This document shows, in pieces, positions 12,786 through 24,337 of a stretch of 64,000 bases of DNA (position 1 is its first letter; each line of letters begins with the position of its first letter). Below the pieces are notes generated by a model, which worked only from the letters and a program-made list of their open reading frames with translations, did no database searches and was not told where the DNA came from. Source of the DNA: Ischnura elegans (Eukaryota > Arthropoda > Insecta > Odonata > Coenagrionidae). The translations under genes were made by a program, and so were the position numbers. The stretch is from the NCBI RefSeq assembly GCF_921293095.1, contig NC_060248.1:12976744-13040743 (forward strand), in the 5' to 3' direction.

Positions 12786-12990
12786 GTGCAACCAAGGCAC
12801 TCCTATCTGGAATCACTCCACCTGCTGTGGGAACTGTCATTACCTAAAGGATTCTATGATAACATACAACCACGCGAAGCATATCAGAGAAATTTGAAAC
12901 TACATATTTACAAGTGCTTTGTGTTCTGTACTTGCGTTTGTGTTTTTAGGTCGATTTTATTAGAATAAAGAATCATAATAATAATAATTA
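12786..12990 (+). other. Candidate 3'-terminal exon in unit A
   Basis: A good acceptor (TATATTTCAATCAG) is followed by a short open stretch and an AATAAA at 12964. Two frames are plausible. One reads GATKALLSGITPPAV and stops soon after; another is Cys-rich, with GTPIWNHSTCCGNCHYL. Unit B (20189) is almost identical and unit C (41078) differs at several bases in both frames. I cannot choose a frame, and no upstream partner exon is certain. Confidence 0.3.
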
Positions 12991-14074
12991 TTTCAGTCAT
13001 TTCATACGATTCCACACATATGGCTATCACTCACTCAACCCTAAGGCTCGCATGCATAAGGGATAATACAGTTTCAACCAAAATAAGCTAAAGACGATGT
13101 AATTTCACACCTTCAGGGCAGGGGGGATGGGATTCCCTGGACCACCTCGCAATTTGAAGATTCTCTTTTTTTGACTTCAAAAGTTTCACCCGGGATTCGG
13201 ACCTGAAACACCTCGGTCATCACATTCTACATATGAGAAAAGTATTGATAACAAGTTTGTTCCAATAATCTCCCACGTTAGTCTCATACATGGGGCTGCC
13301 GTGGGGGAATTGGATTTGCAAATCCGAATTTCGATAATTCCTACGACGGTGTTGGCTGAAACACGGACGGAAGTTTTATTGCTCCTAGATTACATGGAAT
13401 TCGAAGAAAATTTATGATGCTATAATACGTCTTTTATCTAAAGAAATATGGGAGAAACCATGAAACAAAATGCTAATGAATACCGGTTAAAACCATCACG
13501 TAAATTGGAAACAAGAGGAATCCTTGCCCGCCGAATACAACGAGATAATAAAGTGCCGAATTCTTCGAATGTGATACTACTAAATTGAACTGAATGTTAA
13601 TATATTTCTATATATCCTTAATGTCAATGTTAAATTGTGAATCTGTGACTAAGGTCATCACGGTAGGTAAAAGTGGTGTTCTCAACCCCGAAGGGAAATT
13701 TTTACTTTCTTCCCTTGTAGAGGGCGTGAACCATTCAATTTCTAGGACTCAAAAAGGTAACTTTATGATATAAATCTTTAACACCAATTTTTTCAAAGGT
13801 TGAAATTTCAAATGAAACCGGGAAATGCTACGTTATTTTATATTCCAGGTCAGAATATAAACAACACAATGTATCAAATTTTTTTAAATGCATTAAATTC
13901 AAAATAAAAGACAAACTTGAAGGGTAATGCAACGCAGATGTAATGCTCCGTTAAAGCCCATGCTAATTCCACAACAATGACCCGAGCCCGTTACTAAGAT
14001 ACATTCTCAGAATCTTCACTCGATTCACTTGAAAGCGAATTGACGAGAACAGTCGATTGCGATTGCAAGCGAAT

Positions 14075-14080
14075 TATATA
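14075..14080 (+). promoter_or_regulatory. TATA box of the unit A orphan gene
   Basis: TATATA lies about 150 bp before the first-exon donor at 14226. In unit C the same place reads TATAAA (42437-42442), closer to the consensus. A start site near 14105 would give a first exon of about 120 nt. Confidence 0.5.
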
Positions 14081-14104
14081 GTAATTCAGTGCTAGCAAAA
14101 TACT

Positions 14105-14945
14105 TGTTGGAAACTTTCCATCATTGTGTGAGTGTGTGGAGTACTACACCGAACAATTGTAGAGGAAAGAATTCCATTTCTTCCCAACTACAAACGCATT
14201 TCTTCCTATAGGTACTTACGTGGAAGGTAAGTTGAGACCGTCGAAGATTTCAGACGGATAATTTTCCCCTGTCAACAAATTATATCTTGCTAATTTAAAG
14301 AATACTTAATTTTGAGAGCGTAATTAGCTTTAACTGGTTGCTTATCGTTCTATTCCATTTTCTTTTCATCCAGGGCGTAAGCAAGGAAGTCCATCATGGG
14401 AATTCGGAATGCGATGAAGTGGTTGCGGCCCTCGAATGCATTGGCATTGGCATCCAGTGCCCTCATGATGGCCGTGACGACGTTGATCAGCGACCGGAGA
14501 AGAGGGGACACCAGCGTGCATGCAGGGAAGGTGCAGCACTTCACCATTAAGAAGCAGGGAGGATACAACCTGGACGAGGCGATGTACAACGCCATGCCAG
14601 CCGATAAAGCAGCGAGAATGAAGACTTCCAAGATGGAAGAGTTGTATGCACTCATCCAAAGATGGAAGAATTTGGGGCGACCCGTGATATTGCAAGAAGA
14701 ACTTCATGTAATCTTGGAAAATGATGTGCCTATATCCAGCCAACACTTCATGAATGATGGTCTCATGATATCTGAAAGCTGGGAACATATTTCCTCCGAT
14801 TGAATGAAAGCTTTGTTGTCAAAATTCTAATTTCAACGTTTCTGTAATTTCGTATTCTTCTTTTGGAATGTTTAAATTCAAATTTGAATGTTTCAATTAT
14901 TTGGTTTTGTTTTGAAATGAAATAAATCTCTTTTTGAAAGCATGC
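14105..14945 (+). CDS. Orphan 135-aa protein gene, unit A copy (coding 14396-14803)
   Basis: Exon 1 (about 14105-14226) is non-coding and ends at a strong donor, GGAAG/GTAAGT. After a 147-nt intron, exon 2 starts at 14374 (TTCATCCAG acceptor). The start codon at 14396 is the first ATG after an in-frame TAA, and the ORF runs 135 codons to 14803. AATAAA lies at 14921. The protein has no cysteine. A moderately hydrophobic stretch at residues 14-31 (ALALASSALMMAVTTLIS) precedes an arginine cluster, then a polar, helix-prone body (MEELYALIQRWKNLGRP). A signal anchor is possible but uncertain. I recognise no family. The B copy differs at one residue and the C copy at about ten, with no indel in any frame although the flanks carry indels. 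That supports real coding. Confidence 0.65.
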
Positions 14946-15169
14946 AGTTTAGCATGCATTCAAAATTTCTTGTCTGCTGCAATATTTGTCTCACTTATTT
15001 TATTTTTAAAATCTGTCACCCATGAATGACACCCAAGAGATTCCACTGACCTCTTAATGGGATACACGGCGAGAGAAATGCAGTGAGTTTAACGGTTTAA
15101 ATATAACTACAAGGTGCCCGTTAAATCTCGGCTTGGTCTTCCATGCAACTACAATGTAAATTCTCAGGG

Positions 15170-16885
15170 AGAAACTATCCAGTGTGAGCTTCTGAAGAAT
15201 CTAGGGAAGGATAGTAGAAAAGGTTTTTCGAACTGGTACGCAGGATCTATGAAGAAGGATGTTGGCCGGAGTATTTCATGAAGATGGTTTTAATTCCACT
15301 ACCGAAAAAGAAGAAATTGTGGAATGCGTATTTTATAGAACTATTAGCCTAATATCGCACGCGTGCGAAAGTGGTACTGAGGATATTGAATAGAGGAATA
15401 GAGGCGAGGGCAAACGAATATTTGGGCGGAGATCAGTTTGGTTTTAGAAAAGGGAGGTCAACTCGTGACGCAATAGCTATAATGAGGTCCCTGTTGGAGA
15501 GGAACCTAGAATATGACCAGGACGTGTATGCCTGCTTGGTGGATTTTGAAAAAGCATTTGATGGAGTGAACTGGGTAAAGTTAGTGGATATTCTCAAGAA
15601 AATAATTGTAGATTGGAGGGATGGACGACTGATCCGTAATCTGTATATGACCCAGACTGCGAAAAAGAGGGTAGCGGATGGAGAATCTGGGTGGGTAAGC
15701 ATGGGCCGAAGATTGAGGCAATGCTGTCCTTTATCGCCGCTGCTCTTTGACGTATACGCTGAAGAGATGGTAAGGGAAACATGGAATTAGTTAGAAGCTG
15801 GAATAAAAGTGGGAAGAATGATGTTCAAATCAGTGAGATTCGCGGATGATCAGGCGTTTATTAGCCAGTCAGCGAGGGGGCTTCAGGCTCTAGTGGATGC
15901 GTTATACGACCGTTGCGAGGAGTATGGGATGAGGATTGATCACAAGAAAACTAAGGTAATGAGGTTTTGTAAAGCATCACGAGCGAGAAATGTGAGACTC
16001 AAGATAAAGGTGGGTGGTGAAAAATTTGAGCAGGTTGAGCAGTTCAACTATTTAGGCAGTACGTTAGAGGAAAACGGATACAGTAGTAAGGACATCAGGA
16101 AGAGAATTGCATTAGCAAAGGAGGCGTTCATGAACAGGAAGGAGCTTCTGAGAGGATCGTTATGTAAGAGTTCAAAGGAAAGGTTATTGAAGAGTTTGAT
16201 CTGGAGTGTAACTCTCTACGGTGCGGAAACGTGGAAATTGAGGAAAGATGACGAGAGATGATTGGAGGTATTCGAGACGTGGGTATGGAAAAGGTGAAAT
16301 GGATGGAGAGGAGAAGGAACGGCGAAGTACTGGACATGGTTGGCGAGGAGAGGCAGCTTTTAGATGAGGTACGGAGGAATTAGAAGGTATGGATGGAGCC
16401 AATACTTAACGGGGAGCAGTGGCGCCGACTCCATAGGGCCTAAGGGGCCCCAGCCCCCTCAAAAATTCGTTATGGGTGTGAGTAAAAAATGTCAGGCTTG
16501 TTGATTTTCCCCGGAGCGTTCAGATATAGAGATTCTAGTTTTCAGGGTTCTACTGTTGATCATACGACTGTTTTAAAATGCTTAAAAAACTTAAAACTCC
16601 CTACTTATAAAAATTTCCCGAGGCAAGACCCCCGGTTTAGGCACCCCCAATATTTTTTGTAAGTCGGCGTCCCTGACGGGGAGGGGATGTTGAAAATGGT
16701 GCAAGAGAGTAGAATGTTAGGGAAACGAGGGAGGGGAAGGAAAAGAACAGGTTTTTTTTTAGATAGATTGAAATGGAGTAGGCCTAATAGTGAATTAAAG
16801 AAGGCAGCGCTGAAAGGAAAGAGAGGCTCCCAAATCACTTCTTTAGTACTCCACGGAAACCTAACTTAATCGGCAGAATACTATA
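15170..16885 (+). mobile_element. 5'-truncated LINE with reverse transcriptase, copy A
   Basis: Translation shows a non-LTR reverse transcriptase: GFRKGRSTRDAI, DFEKAFDGVNWVKL, a CPLSPLLF block, then the catalytic FADD at about 15839-15850 (RFADDQAF). The C-terminal part has FNYLGSTL, AKEAF and LYGAETW, then RGRGRKR close to the 3' end. The frame is closed by several stops and shifts, including a TAG after ETWN near 15790, and the endonuclease part is missing, so it is dead. A hAT MITE sits inside it at 16417. It ends in an A-rich tail. The clade (RTE-, R4- or related) cannot be fixed by eye. Confidence 0.8.
16417..16675. mobile_element. hAT-type MITE inside the LINE (copy A)
   Basis: The element is 259 bp with imperfect inverted ends (CAGTGGCGCCGACT and, reversed, CAGGGACGCCGACT). 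It is flanked by an exact 8-bp target duplication, ACGGGGAG, at 16409-16416 and 16676-16683. The 8-bp duplication and CAG ends fit hAT. The same insertion at 30026-30284 shows that it predates duplication of the LINE. Confidence 0.8.
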
Positions 16886-17099
16886 TAAAAAAATAAAAAA
16901 ACAGAAGTCACGCTCATGCATTATGAAATTGTTCTTTCAGCAAAAATTCTTTTTTATAGTTAGATAATTTATCGAAAAGTTATTGTTGAATAATATTTCA
17001 AATTTAAAGCTTAATGAAAAAGTTAACGTTACTTCGTCTTAACAGAAGGACATAGTTTTAGAGATAAAGGTATACCAAATATGTACCAATTAAGGACAT

Positions 17100-17195
17100 A
17101 CATCTGTATTTCGAGACTTTCGAGAGTCTCGTGCAAGTGGTCTCGTCTCGAATTCAAGCCAGCGGTATCGTCTCGAGTCTCGCGGCAACACTAGT
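17100..17195. repeat. TCTCG-rich repeat
   Basis: The stretch is rich in GTCTCG and CGAGAC strings (CGAGACTTTCGAGAGTCTCG, TATCGTCTCGAGTCTCG). An analogous but different stretch lies at 57270-57410, and this one is copied at about 30709-30804. It looks like an insertion of a family rich in TCTCG; unit C lacks it at the matching place (about 43580). Confidence 0.5.
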
Positions 17196-19633
17196 CGGTG
17201 GCTGAGGGTGAGGTCTACTATCCAATGTCAAAATCACTTTTCGAGTTGATAAACAGAGTGAGATATGTAAATGGAAGAAGAGAATGTTGATGATATCCAA
17301 TGAAAACTCTAGAATCACATTGTATTCAGATATGGGAGATTAATGAAGGAATAAGATATTAACATTTTATCCATCCAATAGATAAAATTATTTCTCTCTA
17401 ATTTCAGCGAAATTTACTTTAAGAACCAACAAATATATCTCTGCAATGAACTACTTATGAGAATTAGGCACCAAAAAATCCATAAGTACAACTATTACCC
17501 ATCTTACCATATTTATTTTATGGAACAGCACCAATTTCATTACAATTACTTCATTGACTCACGTACGTATGAATATTTCAATAGCATGGGTTGATTAATC
17601 ACTACTAACAGAGAATGTATAAAAAAAGCATTCGCGCCGGTAGGGACCCAAAGATACTTACGACCCCCGAGATATATTTATTACATTTTTCGTAAGGCCC
17701 CCTGGAGAGCCTAGTGGCTTCTTCATATTGTCAGCGTACGAACCAGATGCATCAGCTACTTTCCTAACAATTTATTTTCTTCGTGACAGCAACTGACAAT
17801 GAGATAAAGTAATAGGCATATGGCATTAGTTGAATGAATAACCTTTTCTTGGGTTTCAGCGCGGGTAAAAAAATTTAAGGCAGCCGACGTAACGGGTTCC
17901 ATTCGGGTTACCTATTCTCGAGGCTACTCACACACCGCCATGCCATACATGCGGTCTTGTCTCCTCCACAATGGACATAAAACTTAAATCACAAAACTGC
18001 AGCAATGGTCTATAATCGACGCTGGCCATATTTACATTAAAACTTATAGTTACCTTTCGTAATTTAGCCACTCCGTTATAATCATTAGTATAACCGTCCC
18101 GTGTATGGACCATATAAGGCACCATACATGGCGCATAGATGGGATTATGCTAATTCTTGAGATTCCAATGTATTTTCCACACATAAAAGAAGTGTTGGCA
18201 ATTTAAATAACACTGGTATATCCTATACTCGGAGATGCCGTGTAGAAATGAAATAAATTGAAGCTAAATACGTTGTATCGGAAACACCACCCATGGTAAC
18301 CAAGTAAATAATAACAGAGGAAACGGAATTATACACATGATCAACACATGATATTCTCTTGAAGAAATAAAATGAAGGAGCTGTGCATAGTAAGTTTTTT
18401 TCACGAGACTTGAAAAATATGACCTCTTCGGTCAGGTAAAATGTGCATTTGAGAATGGCGGTGATAAATACTCCTTCATTGGATCCTGATGAGCTGAATG
18501 AGGAAGATAATGAAGAATTGTGCTTAAATTTGAGGGCATATCAAATAAAATTAACAAAGTACACTATCACGTCTACAATGAATGCATAATGTTTAAAAGC
18601 GGTAAGATTCCAGTTTCTCTATTAATTTTAATAAGTGAATTGCAAACACAATACGTCTCTTTGTTCTCATTTTTGCCATTCGACGAACGTTATAGATAGA
18701 GAAATGATGTTTAAGAGGGAAAATCATGCTCGGCAAACACCAGGTGATAATCATCACGACAAAAGCGATGTAAGACCGAAGGGCTGATGAACATGTAACC
18801 CACCACGCATGGCCATGCACCACAACATGATCCAATAAAATAAAATTACAGCCCTTTCTGGTGAGTAAAAACGTGTTACCATTCGAATAGAAGAGATTTT
18901 TTTTATAAACATGGAATGACCCTTATACAAAGGCCTTCGTATTACCATATCACTATTTAATAAGGCGAATTAAAATGTCCATTGTATTTGTAAAACATAA
19001 CGTCGATAGAAATTGTTATTTGAGGGCCCATTTTAGGGGCTCAATGCCTTCTTTACATTATCAGTGTAAGAAAAAGATGCATTAGTAATATTCATAGCAA
19101 ATATTTCTTTCGTCATGAGTGTCGGTTATAGAAAATAACAGATATGTGGCATGAATTTAAGTCCGGTGAATCGAAAACACCACACTTATCAACCATGTAA
19201 ATAATAACAGAGGTACCAGAATTTTGCGTGAATTTCATACTCAAATCGTCTCTTTATTCTCATTCTTGTCCTTCCACGAAACTTACAGACACGGAAATAA
19301 AGGCAAAGAGGAAAAAGCATCCTAAGCAAATACCAGGAGATAATCACGACAATAGCGAACATGGAGGAAAGAGAATAGGGTTGATAACTATATGGCCATG
19401 CATGCTGTCATATCTCCTCCTTAATGGGCAAATAATAAGTCATACAACAGCAGCAAAGGTCAAGAACAAAAGGTGGCTATATACAGACTAAAATTTAAGT
19501 AAGGATCGTAGTACAATCACCTCGTTATAATAATAATTAGTATAACCGTACCCTATATAGACCACCTAATGCACCAAATATAAAGCATATATGGAAAGTA
19601 AAGGTTAAATAAGAGTATCTGAACCTAAACAGG

Positions 19634-19855
19634 TTCGAAGATTTTCGCGCCGTTGATCAGATGATCCCTGGATTCTCTTCGGGTTTTCATCCGCGTCCGT
19701 TGGGTTTTGGCGACAACAGTTTCGCTGTCCAAATTTGACCATTGACTGAATGTCAGCGTCTTCGACCTAAAGACGCTGACTGCAATGTCCGCCAAACTGT
19801 TGTCGCCAAAACCCAACGGACGCGGTGAAAAACCGAAGAGAATGCAGAGATCTGG
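19634..19855. mobile_element. Foldback element in unit B
   Basis: This is the same insertion at the same site as 12231-12452 in unit A, with a handful of substitutions. It is absent from unit C. Confidence 0.65.
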
Positions 19856-20188
19856 AAAATTATGTTTCTCAGGGAGTCAAAGTTATCTGTAAGCCAAGGT
19901 GAGCCAATGAAGCAGTAAAGTAATCGTCGATTACGAACAAGTCACGGTTACAACGAAGGTAACGATTCCTTTTTCGCCGTAAAAAGTAAATTGCAAATTA
20001 AAATGACATTTCGTAAAAACTCTTACACGTAATCCGATTACACTTACTCGATTACTTACCAACACTGACTTGCGATTGTAACTTGGCGGAAGAGGGATTT
20101 AATATAAAATTAAGCAATGGTTATTCCTATAATTTTATCTGAAAATTTATTACTTTCCATAATTTTGTAAATTCTATATTTCAATCAG

Positions 20189-20393
20189 GTGCAACCAAGG
20201 CACTCCTATCTGGAATCACTCCACCTGCTGTGGGAACTGTCATTACCTGAAGGATTCTATGATAACATACAACCACGCGAAGCATATCAGAGAAATTTGA
20301 AACTACATATTTACAAGTGCTTTGTGTTCTGTACTTGCGTTTGTGTTTTTAGGTCGATTTTATTAGAATAAAGAATCATAATAATAATAATTA
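20189..20393 (+). other. Candidate 3'-terminal exon in unit B
   Basis: This is the copy of 12786-12990: same acceptor, same AATAAA (20367), and only a base or two different. Confidence 0.3.
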
Positions 20394-21507
20394 TTTCAGT
20401 CATTTCATACGATTCCACACATATGGCTATCACTCACTCAACCCTAAGGCTCGCATGCATAAGGGATAATACAGTTTCAACCAAAATAAGCTAAAGACGA
20501 TGTAATTTCACACCTTCAGGGCAGGGGGGATGGGATTCCCTGGACCACCTCGCAATTTGAAGATTCTCTTTTTTTGACTTCAAAAGTTTCACCCGGGATT
20601 CGGACCTGAAACACCTCGGTCATCACATTCTACATATGAGAAAAGTATTGATAACAAGTTTGTTCCAATAATCTCCCACGTTAGTCTCATACATGGGGCT
20701 GCCGTGGGGGAATTGGATTTGCAAATCCGAATTTCGATAATTCCTACGACGGTGTTGGCTGAAACACGGACGGAAGTTTTATTGCTCCTAGATTACATGG
20801 AATTCGAAGAAAATTTATGATGCTATAATACGTCTTTTATCTAAAGAAATATGGGAGAAACCATGAAACAAAATGCTAATGAATACCGGTTAAAACCATC
20901 ACGTAAATTGGAAACAAGAGGAATCCTTGCCCGCCGAATACAACGAGATAATAAAGTGCCGAATTCTTCGAATGTGATACTACTAAATTGAACTGAATGT
21001 TAATATATTTCTATATATCCTTAATGTCAATGTTAAATTGTGAATCTGTGACTAAGGTCATCACGGTAGGTAAAAGTGGTGTTCTCAACCCCGAAGGGAA
21101 ATTTTTACTTTCTTCCCTTGTAGAGGGCGTGAACCATTCAATTTCTAGGACTCAAAAAGGTAACTTTATGATATAAATCTTTAACACCAATTTTTTCAAA
21201 GGTTGAAATTTCAAATGAAACCGGGAAATGCTACGTTATTTTATATTCCAGGTCAGAATATAAACAACACAATGTATCAAATTTTTTTAAATGCATTAAA
21301 TTCAAAATAAAAGACAAACTTGAAGGGTAATGCAACGCAGATGTAATGCTCCGTTAAAGCCCATGCTAATTCCACAACAATGACCCGAGCCCGTTACTAA
21401 GATACATTCTCAGAATCTTCACTCGATTCACTTGAAAGCGAATTGACGAGAACAGTCGATTGCGATTGCAAGCGAATTATATAGTAATTCAGTGCTAGCA
21501 AAATACT

Positions 21508-22348
21508 TGTTGGAAACTTTCCATCATTGTGTGAGTGTGTGGAGTACTACACCGAACAATTGTAGAGGAAAGAATTCCATTTCTTCCCAACTACAAACGC
21601 ATTTCTTCCTATAGGTACTTACGTGGAAGGTAAGTTGAGACCGTCGAAGATTTCAGACGGATAATTTTCCCCTGTCAACAAATTATATCTTGCTAATTTA
21701 AAGAATACTTAATTTTGAGAGCGTAATTAGCTTTAACTGGTTGCTTATCGTTCTATTCCATTTTCTTTTCATCCAGGGCGTAAGCAAGGAAGTCCATCAT
21801 GGGAATTCGGAATGCGATGAAGTGGTTGCAGCCCTCGAATGCATTGGCATTGGCATCCAGTGCCCTCATGATGGCCGTGACGACGTTGATCAGCGACCGG
21901 AGAAGAGGGGACACCAGCGTGCATGCAGGGAAGGTGCAGCACTTCACCATTAAGAAGCAGGGAGGATACAACCTGGACGAGGCGATGTACAACGCCATGC
22001 CAGCCGATAAAGCAGCGAGAATGAAGACTTCCAAGATGGAAGAGTTGTATGCACTCATCCAAAGATGGAAGAATTTGGGGCGACCCGTGATATTGCAAGA
22101 AGAACTTCATGTAATCTTGGAAAATGATGTGCCTATATCCAGCCAACACTTCATGAATGATGGTCTCATGATATCTGAAAGCTGGGAACATATTTCCTCC
22201 GATTGAATGAAAGCTTTGTTGTCAAAATTCTAATTTCAACGTTTCTGTAATTTCGTATTCTTCTTTTGGAATGTTTAAATTCAAATTTGAATGTTTCAAT
22301 TATTTGGTTTTGTTTTGAAATGAAATAAATCTCTTTTTGAAAGCATGC
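21508..22348 (+). CDS. Orphan 135-aa protein gene, unit B copy (coding 21799-22206)
   Basis: The structure is identical to the A copy, shifted by 7403 bp: non-coding exon 1 ending at 21629, 147-nt intron, exon 2 from 21777, ORF 21799-22206, AATAAA at 22324. Only one residue differs from A (Gln instead of Arg at position 11). The surrounding intron and UTRs are equally identical, which points to a very recent duplication rather than selection alone. The function is unknown. The two long open frames on the opposite strand are shadows of this ORF. Confidence 0.65.
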
Positions 22349-22451
22349 AGTTTAGCATGCATTCAAAATTTCTTGTCTGCTGCAATATTTGTCTCACTTA
22401 TTTTATTTTTAAAATCTGTCACCCATGAATGACACCCAAGAGATTCCACTG

Positions 22452-22499
22452 TAGTAGATGCGTTTTACGACCGTTGCGAGGAGTATGGGATGAGGATTG
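22452..22499 (+). mobile_element. LINE fragment left of the Copia insertion
   Basis: These 48 bases match 15891-15938 of the LINE in unit A. The LINE continues at 29543 on the other side of the provirus. The last five bases, GATTG, are the target duplication. Confidence 0.75.
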
Positions 22500-22757
22500 T
22501 GACAAAAAATATTTGTTTCGGTAACCAGTGGACGAAATCTTCGTGCCACTATGAAAGCTTCGACAGTTAGTCCGGAGAAAAAACAGGATCAACTATCTAC
22601 TTCAAGTTTTATTCTTCAACCACTTTTAAAGAGTCACAACAAAGTAAAACAACAAACCCTTGACTACAAAAAAGTACATAGATACTTTTTTCTGTTGATA
22701 AAAAAAATGGCATTGTCCGCGAATATACGAAATATACATTTCATGGAAATCTTAACA
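22500..22757 (-). repeat. Copia 3' LTR
   Basis: This is the 258-bp long terminal repeat. It is the 3' LTR because the provirus reads on the minus strand. A single difference from the other LTR is visible (near 22736). Confidence 0.9.
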
Positions 22758-22867
22758 CTCCCCCTCGGACAATACCTGTTTTGAAAATGCAATAATCATT
22801 TCACCTTCAATCTCTGAATGAGTACCAAACAACACAAGACATTATAATTATAAAATATTCAAACATC

Positions 22868-24331
22868 TTAAATTCTATTGTACAGATCCTTAAGTCCTAT
22901 CATCTTTGATAACACTTTGATTCTTGTCCCTGGCAGTCTTTTAGTAAATATATCCGCAGTATTCTTGTCTGATGGTACATATATAAAATACACCATTTTT
23001 TCTTTGACTTGTTCCATGATGAAATGGTATTTAACAAAGAAATGTTTGTTTCCTTCAGTTATAACATCATTTTTGGTAATGGCAATGGAACTCTCATTAT
23101 CACAATAAATAACACAAGGTTTAGGCATTAAACATCCTTGATTAATTTCTATTAACAACTCTGATAACCATACTATTTCAGTTACACACTCATACAATGC
23201 AATAAACTCTGCATGAGTTGATGAGGTTGCCATGCATTTTTGCTTCCTTGCTCGCCAGATAAATGGAGCCCCTGCTAAAGAAATATGATATCCTGTAATG
23301 GACTTACAATAACCTTTACTGCCTGCCCAGTCTGCATCAGAGTATGCGTTAATTTTACTTTGACATTTTTGATAACATAAAGCATAACCTCTAGTCTTAG
23401 ATAAAAATCTAAACATATGCTTGACATTTTTCCAATCAGTTTGACATGGCTCCTCCATATACTGACTTAAAATACACACAGCATAGGAAATGTCTGGTCT
23501 TGTATTTCCAGACAAATGCAACAAACAGCCTATTGCTTTTCGATACAAATAATTGCTTATTTGGTTTTCGACATCTCTCTCTTGAAAATCTACTGGTAAA
23601 GGAGTATTCACCCCATGACAATCTTGCATCTCGAATTCTTCCAACATATATTTTATATAATTCTCCTGATCAATATATACCACACTTCTTTCAGGTCTCT
23701 GTATTCTGATGGACAAAATATTATGGGCTGAACCAAGATCCTTGACTCCTACATGCTTACCTAGATAACTCTTAAACTGTGATATCTTGTCCTTCGTTCC
23801 GACAAGCAACATATCATCAACATAAACCCCTACTTTAAGGTCAGACATGCTAAAAATACATGGATCACTTAAACACTGTTTTAATCCATACACAGACAAA
23901 ATTGAGCTTAGATGCAAATACCAATTTCTACCTGATTGCTTTAAACCGTATATACTCTTTTTTAACTTACATACATAAAACTTTCTATCAACCGTTATAT
24001 TCTCTCCGAGATATTTTGGTATCTCCATGTACACATCCTCTTCTAATTTACTGTTTAAATATGCCCCTACAATATCCAACTGATCCATTTCTAAATCTGT
24101 CTCAACAGCAATAGCTATAAGAAGCCTCAGACTTTTCTTTTGAATAACAGGACTAAATGTGTCATGGTAATCAACTCCATGAATTTGACCATATCCCTGA
24201 GCAACTAACCTTGCCTTGAACTTTATAATTTCCCCTTTATCATTACGTTTCAAAGCAAACACCCATTTTGAACCTACAATATTTAATCCCTCTGGTCTTG
24301 GCACTATTTCCCATGTTCCTTGGTCTGACAA
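22868..24331 (-). pseudogene. Copia pol, reverse transcriptase and RNase H part
   Basis: The open region of about 487 codons holds the Copia-type RT start (WVFALKRND, FKARLVAQGYGQ, HDTFSPV), then YGLKQSGRNWY, the catalytic YVDDM, and the RNase H part with AYSDADWAGS and the C-terminal NTADIFTKRLPG. The N-terminal side is separated from the gag-integrase part by the 2-kb insertion. It belongs to the fossil provirus. Confidence 0.88.
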
Positions 24332-24337
24332 AACTTT

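Larger units (their letters stand above)
10270..17335 (+). repeat. Tandem unit A (first of three direct copies)
   Basis: The unit begins near TTAACATTTTATTCATCCA and runs to about 17335, where the same sequence begins again as unit B. It holds two similar internal sub-blocks (for example around 11254 and 11850, both TCTTT-TTCTCATT...), a foldback insertion, a candidate 3' exon, the 135-codon gene, then a LINE. Its 3' half is almost identical to unit B. Its 5' half differs clearly from B and C, and it lacks about 330 bp that B has at 17720-18050. Confidence 0.8.

Noticed and set aside
13090-13260. tRNA-derived SINE on the minus strand (GGTCCGAATCCCGGG)
   Set aside because: A B-box-like string is present in units A and B, but no A box stands at a suitable distance and unit C does not keep the string.
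14350-14788. Open frames of 101 and 140 codons on the minus strand over the orphan gene (also in units B and C)
   Set aside because: They lie wholly opposite the plus-strand ORF, which has promoter, splice and poly(A) signals in the right order; the minus frames have none.
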